From Struthidea cinerea (taxonomy: Eukaryota > Chordata > Aves > Passeriformes > Corcoracidae), in contig VZTI01000687.1 in assembly GCA_013397865.1 (NCBI GenBank), forward strand, positions 538,241 to 602,240: 64,000 nt of DNA. Reading direction: 5' to 3'. This document shows, piece by piece, positions 58,921 through 64,000 of the stretch. Within the stretch, counting starts at the first letter, position 1, and each line of letters starts with the position of its first letter. The notes below the pieces were generated by a model. The model was not told where the DNA came from, did no database searches, and saw only the letters and a list, made by a program, of their open reading frames with translations. Position numbers and translations under genes: made by a program.

Positions 58921-61900
58921 GAAGGATGAACTAGGGTGCTGTGGGAAGAGATTATTAACTCATTTTAAATATACATTGCAATTATCTTGGAAGAAAAGTC
59001 AGTTAACTGATGTGTTTTTGTTGGGCTCTTTCAATGTTCATAGTTAAACTCATGTTCCCTTGAACTGAGCCTCCAGTCACAGGGATGTGAACCACCTTCC
59101 CTATATCATCTCTGTCATCTCTGGTTTGTTTCTTCCTAAAAGCACTTGACCAGCTCAGGACTTCCAGTGGAGCATCTGCTCCCCACACCACTCCTCCCTC
59201 TCTTATCCGGTCATCCACAGCACAAACTGGGCTGCCCAGATGCCACCTCCTGTCTCCGGCCATCAGCTGGAAAAGGCGGAACGCCGGGGTGGTGGCTGTT
59301 GCGAGAGTCTGATTCACCCTGACTGGCACAGTTGTGGCACCTCTGCGGGGAGTCTCTGCCACTTGCAAACAGGAGACAGGACAGCTGGGGCTGTCAGTAA
59401 ATTACACTGCACAAAGATAGCTCCGGTGCCTGCCTGGCCTTCCGCAGGCAGGGCCCTGGCAGGAGCTCGGTGGCAGTGCTACCTCAGCACATTCGCACCA
59501 CACTGCACCGCTGCCAACTGGCCCTGCCTGCTCCCGGCAGCAGCCGCAAGCACCTGATGCTGCTGCCCAGAGAACTCGGGCCAGCATCTTGTAGAGTATT
59601 CAACAGTTCCTCCTGCCGGGAGAGAGTGCCAAGTCCCCGGGGCTTTTGCTGTTCCCGGGAAAGAAATGACTATTAAATTCAGGCTGTTGGCTACTCGATA
59701 GCCCTGCTCATCTCCCTGCATCTCATCTGCACTCTCAGCAGCCGGTTACACCCCCGGTTCGGCAGGGCAGGAGCGAAGCAGATGGAGCTCGGCAGCCTCT
59801 GCCTCCTCCTGCAGAGCACACCGCTCGCCCTCCCCGCCGCCACTGCTGCTCCTCACACCGGAGAGGGATTTTTCCCTTGGGCAGCCACCCAGACAGCCTC
59901 CAAGGCTTTGCACTAAGCAGAACGGGAGCTGGGAAACTACCTGCCTTAAACGGTGTGGGTTTAATGAGATTTTTTTATGACCTCTGCAGTAAATTGCCTG
60001 TGCTCGCTATTGTGTTGGAGTAAGTAACACCCGGCAGAAATCGTAGCGAGGCAGTAATTGCGGAGTAGCTGTCTCAGATCTCCGTGCCATCAGGCAGGGA
60101 TTTTCATTTCATACATTAGTCACAATTTGCATATAATCATAGTCATAGTTGCATATAATCAGTACATCCCTTTGAATGTGAAGGAAAAAGGGGTGAAAGC
60201 TGCCCAGCACTGAAGAAATGCATGGAGTCGCTGTGGGTTTTATGGATCTCCCTATCACTCCCAGCCTGCCGAGGGCTGCATTGCTACTCAAGTCACATAC
60301 CCCTTAAACACAACCTCTGGATTAAGGCAGGGAAAATGTGTTTGCTTGTCCATTTCTGGAAGGTTTTAGTGAGCATTGGGTGGATTATACATCAGATTTT
60401 CCATTATTGCCATTGCCCAAGCTGCAACAACAGCAGATTCCCAACCATCCTAAAACGCGTCCTAAAATATTTTTTTCTGGAAAGCTGTTTCAAAGAATAA
60501 TGACTCCTCAAAGGGATGGGGGGAGCATCTCCCTGCTTTGTTCGGCAAAGCCTGAGCACATGCACCTCAGCATCACAGGTACCTCAGGAACAGTCATTTT
60601 TGTTCCTGGCTCCCTTCCTTCTCCCACCAAAACATCCTCCTGCTCCTCAGGATCATGTTTGCATTCTGAGTGATGCCAAATGCACCCAGCAGTTTCCCTG
60701 TCCCCAGACCTCTGAGCTTTTGGGTGTCGTATCCTGAGTTGGTTTTGGTTCCTGATCCCTCCCACTGCTCCTCACCATCGCAGTCAAAGCAGGAGGTGAG
60801 GATGTGAGCCTGGGCTGTGGGATCTCCTTGGGAGCTTATCAGGACACCCTGGCAGGAAAGAGCCACAGCAGGGGCAGGCACCAACCCCGAAAGGGAATCA
60901 CTTCTCTTGTACGTCACGAAAACAGCCTGTGCTTTACCGGGAGGGGACAGGCTGGTAGCATTATACAGAAAGCAGCTTGAAAAGTCAGAGTTGGTGGTCA
61001 GAAAAATTACCCCATCACCTTATTTGAGGAGATACTCATCAGCTCAACCCTCCAAAGCCAGCAACCACAGCTAGGGAAGAACTACATTCTGGCACACAGA
61101 ATCCTTTTTTGGCACAGCACTGTTAGAGGCAACATTTCAGGCTGTCACTTGGGGAATTGTGGTTCACCAGCAGCCTGAGTATTTACACCTCTTGTGGGCT
61201 GGGCTCTTGGATGTTCACTCTGAGCCATCACTCAGGCACCTCCACACCTCAGTCCTGCCTCCAGCTTCTCACTCAGCAAAAGAGCAAGGCTTTTCCTGGG
61301 ATTTTAAACAGCCTTAGAAGACCATCATGGGATTTTTCACTCATTTCTGACCACTATTGTAAAATAATGATGTGAAAATCTTTACGCTTCAAATAGCATT
61401 TGTCTCTTTCTGGTTCTTTTCTTAACTGCAGCCTGCTCGGCTGCAGGCAGGGAATGATTATCTTGCAGAAGTTGCACCTTGCCCATTGACTCACTAGGCC
61501 CATCTCATGTCTAGCTTAAAATCTGCATAATGAGAAGAAAGCCATTTGCCTTGCGATCCATTCTCCTTTTCAAAGCTCCTCACGTGCCAGGTTGTTGTTT
61601 TTTAATCACACAGAATGGTATATATTAATGAGCTCTGAAGTTACATAAAGATAGATCTAAAGCATAAAAACACTAATATGCCCTGTAGCATTCAGTGCTT
61701 TGAACATGGAATGGCATCTGTGTGAGAGTGATTGCAGGCAGCTATGGAAACCAGTGCCAAAAAATGAGGAAATGCTGAACAAGACATGCAAGATTGGAAA
61801 AAAACTGGGAATGAAGATATTCAATTTGCATTAAAAGGCCTAGCTCACTAGCAGCCCAAATTGTGCAACTTTCTGCCTTTAAACGATTATTTTCTGGCAT

Positions 61901-63238
61901 TCTGCTGGCAATGTGGAGACTGTCTTTTCCCTGGAAGAAAATTTCCTTCTCCCTCCAGCCCCCAACAGAAATAAAGGGCGAGCCAGTTCCCAGGTCATTT
62001 GTGGCTATTCCAAATAGGACAGACAAGTTTTGCAACTGTGGAAAAGTGCAAGGTCTTCCCCCATCTTTGCATTAATCCTGAGCAATTTCCTTCTCACTTC
62101 CAGATGGTGCCAATTAAGAGTAAGAACCCCTGCCCTAACGGTTGTTAACAAAACAAGCACAATCTGAAACTTTAATGAGTAAAACTAGAGCCACATCATA
62201 TGCCCAAGAGAAGCCAAAATGAAAAGAACGACCGCAGTTGGCAAACATTTGGGTGGCTGCATCTAAAATTCTAAAATGCTGGAGGTTTTCTTACCACACT
62301 TTAAAATTATAAAATGCTAGATTTTATTTTTTATACTCAGGACTGCCTTCTACTGCTCAGTTCAGTGGGATTATTTTGAGTCTTAAAGGTAACCATTTGG
62401 ATAAACTGTTCTAATCAGTGACTGAGGCAGGAACACTGGGCCATGAGTAATTCATATTAGAAGGCATTTCTCTAATATATTATTGAGTTAATGTTATTAA
62501 TCAGTAGTTGGTAATTAGGATAGCATTCATACTTTCCAAAAAAAAATATCAGATAGTCCTGGTTAGAAGAGATCACCATTGAGACATGGCTAAAACAACC
62601 AGCTAGAAATGGAAGCTACATGAACCCTGACTGCAAACGAGATTCACAGAGCTTATGTTATGGGGAGGAAATTAACAATTTCATTGGGTTTCATATTACC
62701 TGGGGATGTAATGGATGATCTGTCACTAGAAAACCTCACCTTGAGGGTGAGCATCTATCAAAGAACATTCTCTACCACAGCTGTGTGCAACTTTTCTCAA
62801 TTCACAGATTTCTCAAAAAAAGTACTCTATGGATGTTTCAGCTCTTGGGTAGCAAAACTTACACTTGTCCTGTTTGTATTTGTCACCTTTTTCTGACTCT
62901 GCACAAATAAATCTTGAACTCTGAGATTTGCAGACCATGGTCTGAAGAGCCATCCTTTTGCTTAACCCAAAGTTAAAACTTCATGGAAGAGTTTCTGACA
63001 TAATACCCATGTCAAGAAAAGGTCCTTCTGACCACAGTCTGTAAGTCCAAAAAGACGTGTTGGAAGCGCAGTTGAGAGGAGTTAAACCAAGTGAATATCG
63101 GATAATGCACAGCTTCAACTTCAGGGAAGGGACAGAGAGGTGGGATTGCCCTCCATGGTTCCTGCCCTGTCACAGCAGTGGAAACAATACAGTGGCTCAG
63201 ACGAGGTGGAAATTAATGAAGGACACAGGAGATAAGAG
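58921..63238. other. Non-coding stretch with enhancer-like blocks
   Basis: GC-richer patches with some CpGs lie at about 59240-59660 and 59740-59870 but are weaker than the 16 kb island. AT-rich unique blocks that may be regulatory lie at 61440-61720, 62100-62260 and 62440-62530. No gene is recognised. Confidence 0.4.
59950..60170. promoter_or_regulatory. Candidate regulatory element with duplicated octamer-like word
   Basis: TTGCATATAATCA occurs twice at 60127-60139 and 60149-60161, a 22-base spacing equal to about two DNA helical turns. It is preceded by unique sequence with CpGs and TAATTGCGG/GTAAATTGCC segments. The same-face spacing suggests paired binding of a POU-like factor. This is inference. 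Confidence 0.3.
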
Positions 63239-63335
63239 AAATGATGTGGAGCAGACCAAAGGCCCATCTATCCCAGTGATTTCGGATGTCGGACAGCAAG
63301 CACAGGAAGCAGCAGGCATCATAGGACAGTATTTT
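63239..63335 (+). repeat. Possible old CR1-like/ancient repeat fragment
   Basis: The sequence GAGCAGACCAAAGGCCCATCT followed by CCCAGTGATTTCGG...CGGACAGCAAGCACAGGAAGCAG resembles a conserved 3' segment (CAGACCAAAGG.CCATCTA.CCCAGT..) found repeatedly in bird and reptile genomes. Family assignment is uncertain and the match is short. Confidence 0.4.
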
Positions 63336-64000
63336 TGGCACACTCTCCAGAGGCTTCCAGAACAGGGATGCAAGGAGATCATCAAGTGTAACACCCACCA
63401 ATTTCCAGCTCAAATCTCCTCCTTAAGCCTCCTCTTCTCCCCACCCTGAAACCACCAAGCTTATAATATGGCTTGGGAAGCAAAGCAGGCATGCTCCCAG
63501 ACTGTCCTTCAGAGAAGAACATCCATCTGCCATGGCACCAGAAGATCCAAGGCAAAACCTTCAACTCACAACTCCCTCTGAGGGACATATAACTCCTCAG
63601 AAAATCCTCATTGCCAAGGAGTCTTCTGAGAAATTCATAAGTGTCATGCCAGTTCTGACAGTGAGGTGACTCCCTCAAGCTCAGACTCAAATTCTGCACC
63701 AGTGTAAAGCCACCTGCTGTGGGTGGCTGAACACAGGGATGGGGGTTCCCACAGCAAATCCAGGAAGGTAGATGGGAAAGATCCTTTGGCTTAGGAGAAA
63801 ACCTTGGGGTTTTGTCCACACACAAGGAGTCAGTTTAGAAAGGAGATTAATACCTTGCACAGGGATTTCTGAGCCAGCAAGCTGAGCTGTGCTTCATACT
63901 GCAATCAAAAAAATTAGAGGCAGCAAAAGCTTACATCATCCAGGTCTTAATCCAGAGATACACGTACTAAAAATGTGGCACATGGTTAAATGCTTTGCTA
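63336..64000. other. Non-coding stretch at window end
   Basis: No gene recognised. A minus-strand open frame at 63382-63825 has no domain or splice support. Confidence 0.4.

Noticed and set aside
1..64000. tRNA, rRNA, snRNA, well-known microRNA or CRISPR sequences
   Set aside because: No B-box with a folding tRNA body, no recognisable mature miRNA seed-plus-hairpin and no spaced direct-repeat array was found by eye.

Overview
The window looks like avian nuclear DNA from an intergenic or large-intron region. Three sequences point to this. One is a CR1 3' end at 32228-32481 that finishes in the diagnostic ATTCTATGATTCT tail. The second is a CR1 3' fragment in the opposite orientation at 57944-58120. 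The third is an old, decayed CR1 reverse-transcriptase piece at about 2870-4070. Interspersed repeats are sparse, and I recognised no Alu- or B1-like SINEs. The sequence is mostly AT-rich with one sharp CpG island, and there are two short assembly gaps. No bacterial operon, phage, CRISPR array or integrated viral gene is visible. The species and the neighbouring gene cannot be named from this sequence.

I found no protein-coding gene I would stand behind. Nearly all open frames are short, lack splice context or conserved motifs, and many begin at non-ATG codons. Two exceptions are recorded at low confidence. The first is a 215-codon ATG frame at 23249-23896, the longest in the window. The second is three phase-compatible, splice-bounded segments between 50559 and 51928 that join into one open frame.

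Layout: 1-2870 is unannotated DNA, and 2870-4070 is the decayed CR1 piece. 4-9 kb is plain, and a CA repeat with two E-boxes lies at 9.0 kb. 9.1-16 kb is rich in AT-rich, homeodomain- and SOX-like motif clusters that resemble conserved non-coding enhancers; the most ordered block is 11695-11860. 16190-16630 is a CpG island carrying a near-consensus CTCF core and a GC box. 17-32 kb is AT-rich with remnants of an old hairpin-type repeat family, the best copy being at 25890-25973. 32-43 kb holds the plus-strand CR1 end and several microsatellites. It ends at a G-quadruplex-forming run abutting the first gap at 43178. 43-58 kb includes the candidate exon cluster and an octamer-rich block at 53.6 kb. 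58-64 kb holds the second CR1 end, a poly-A gap and more enhancer-like sequence.

The most likely biological content is cis-regulatory: distal enhancers plus a CpG island and CTCF element. This rests on motif reading alone, without alignment. I did not find a convincing new biological system. The items most worth checking are the 50.5-51.9 kb exon chain, the long frame at 23.2-23.9 kb, the CTCF/CpG island and the palindromic repeat family.
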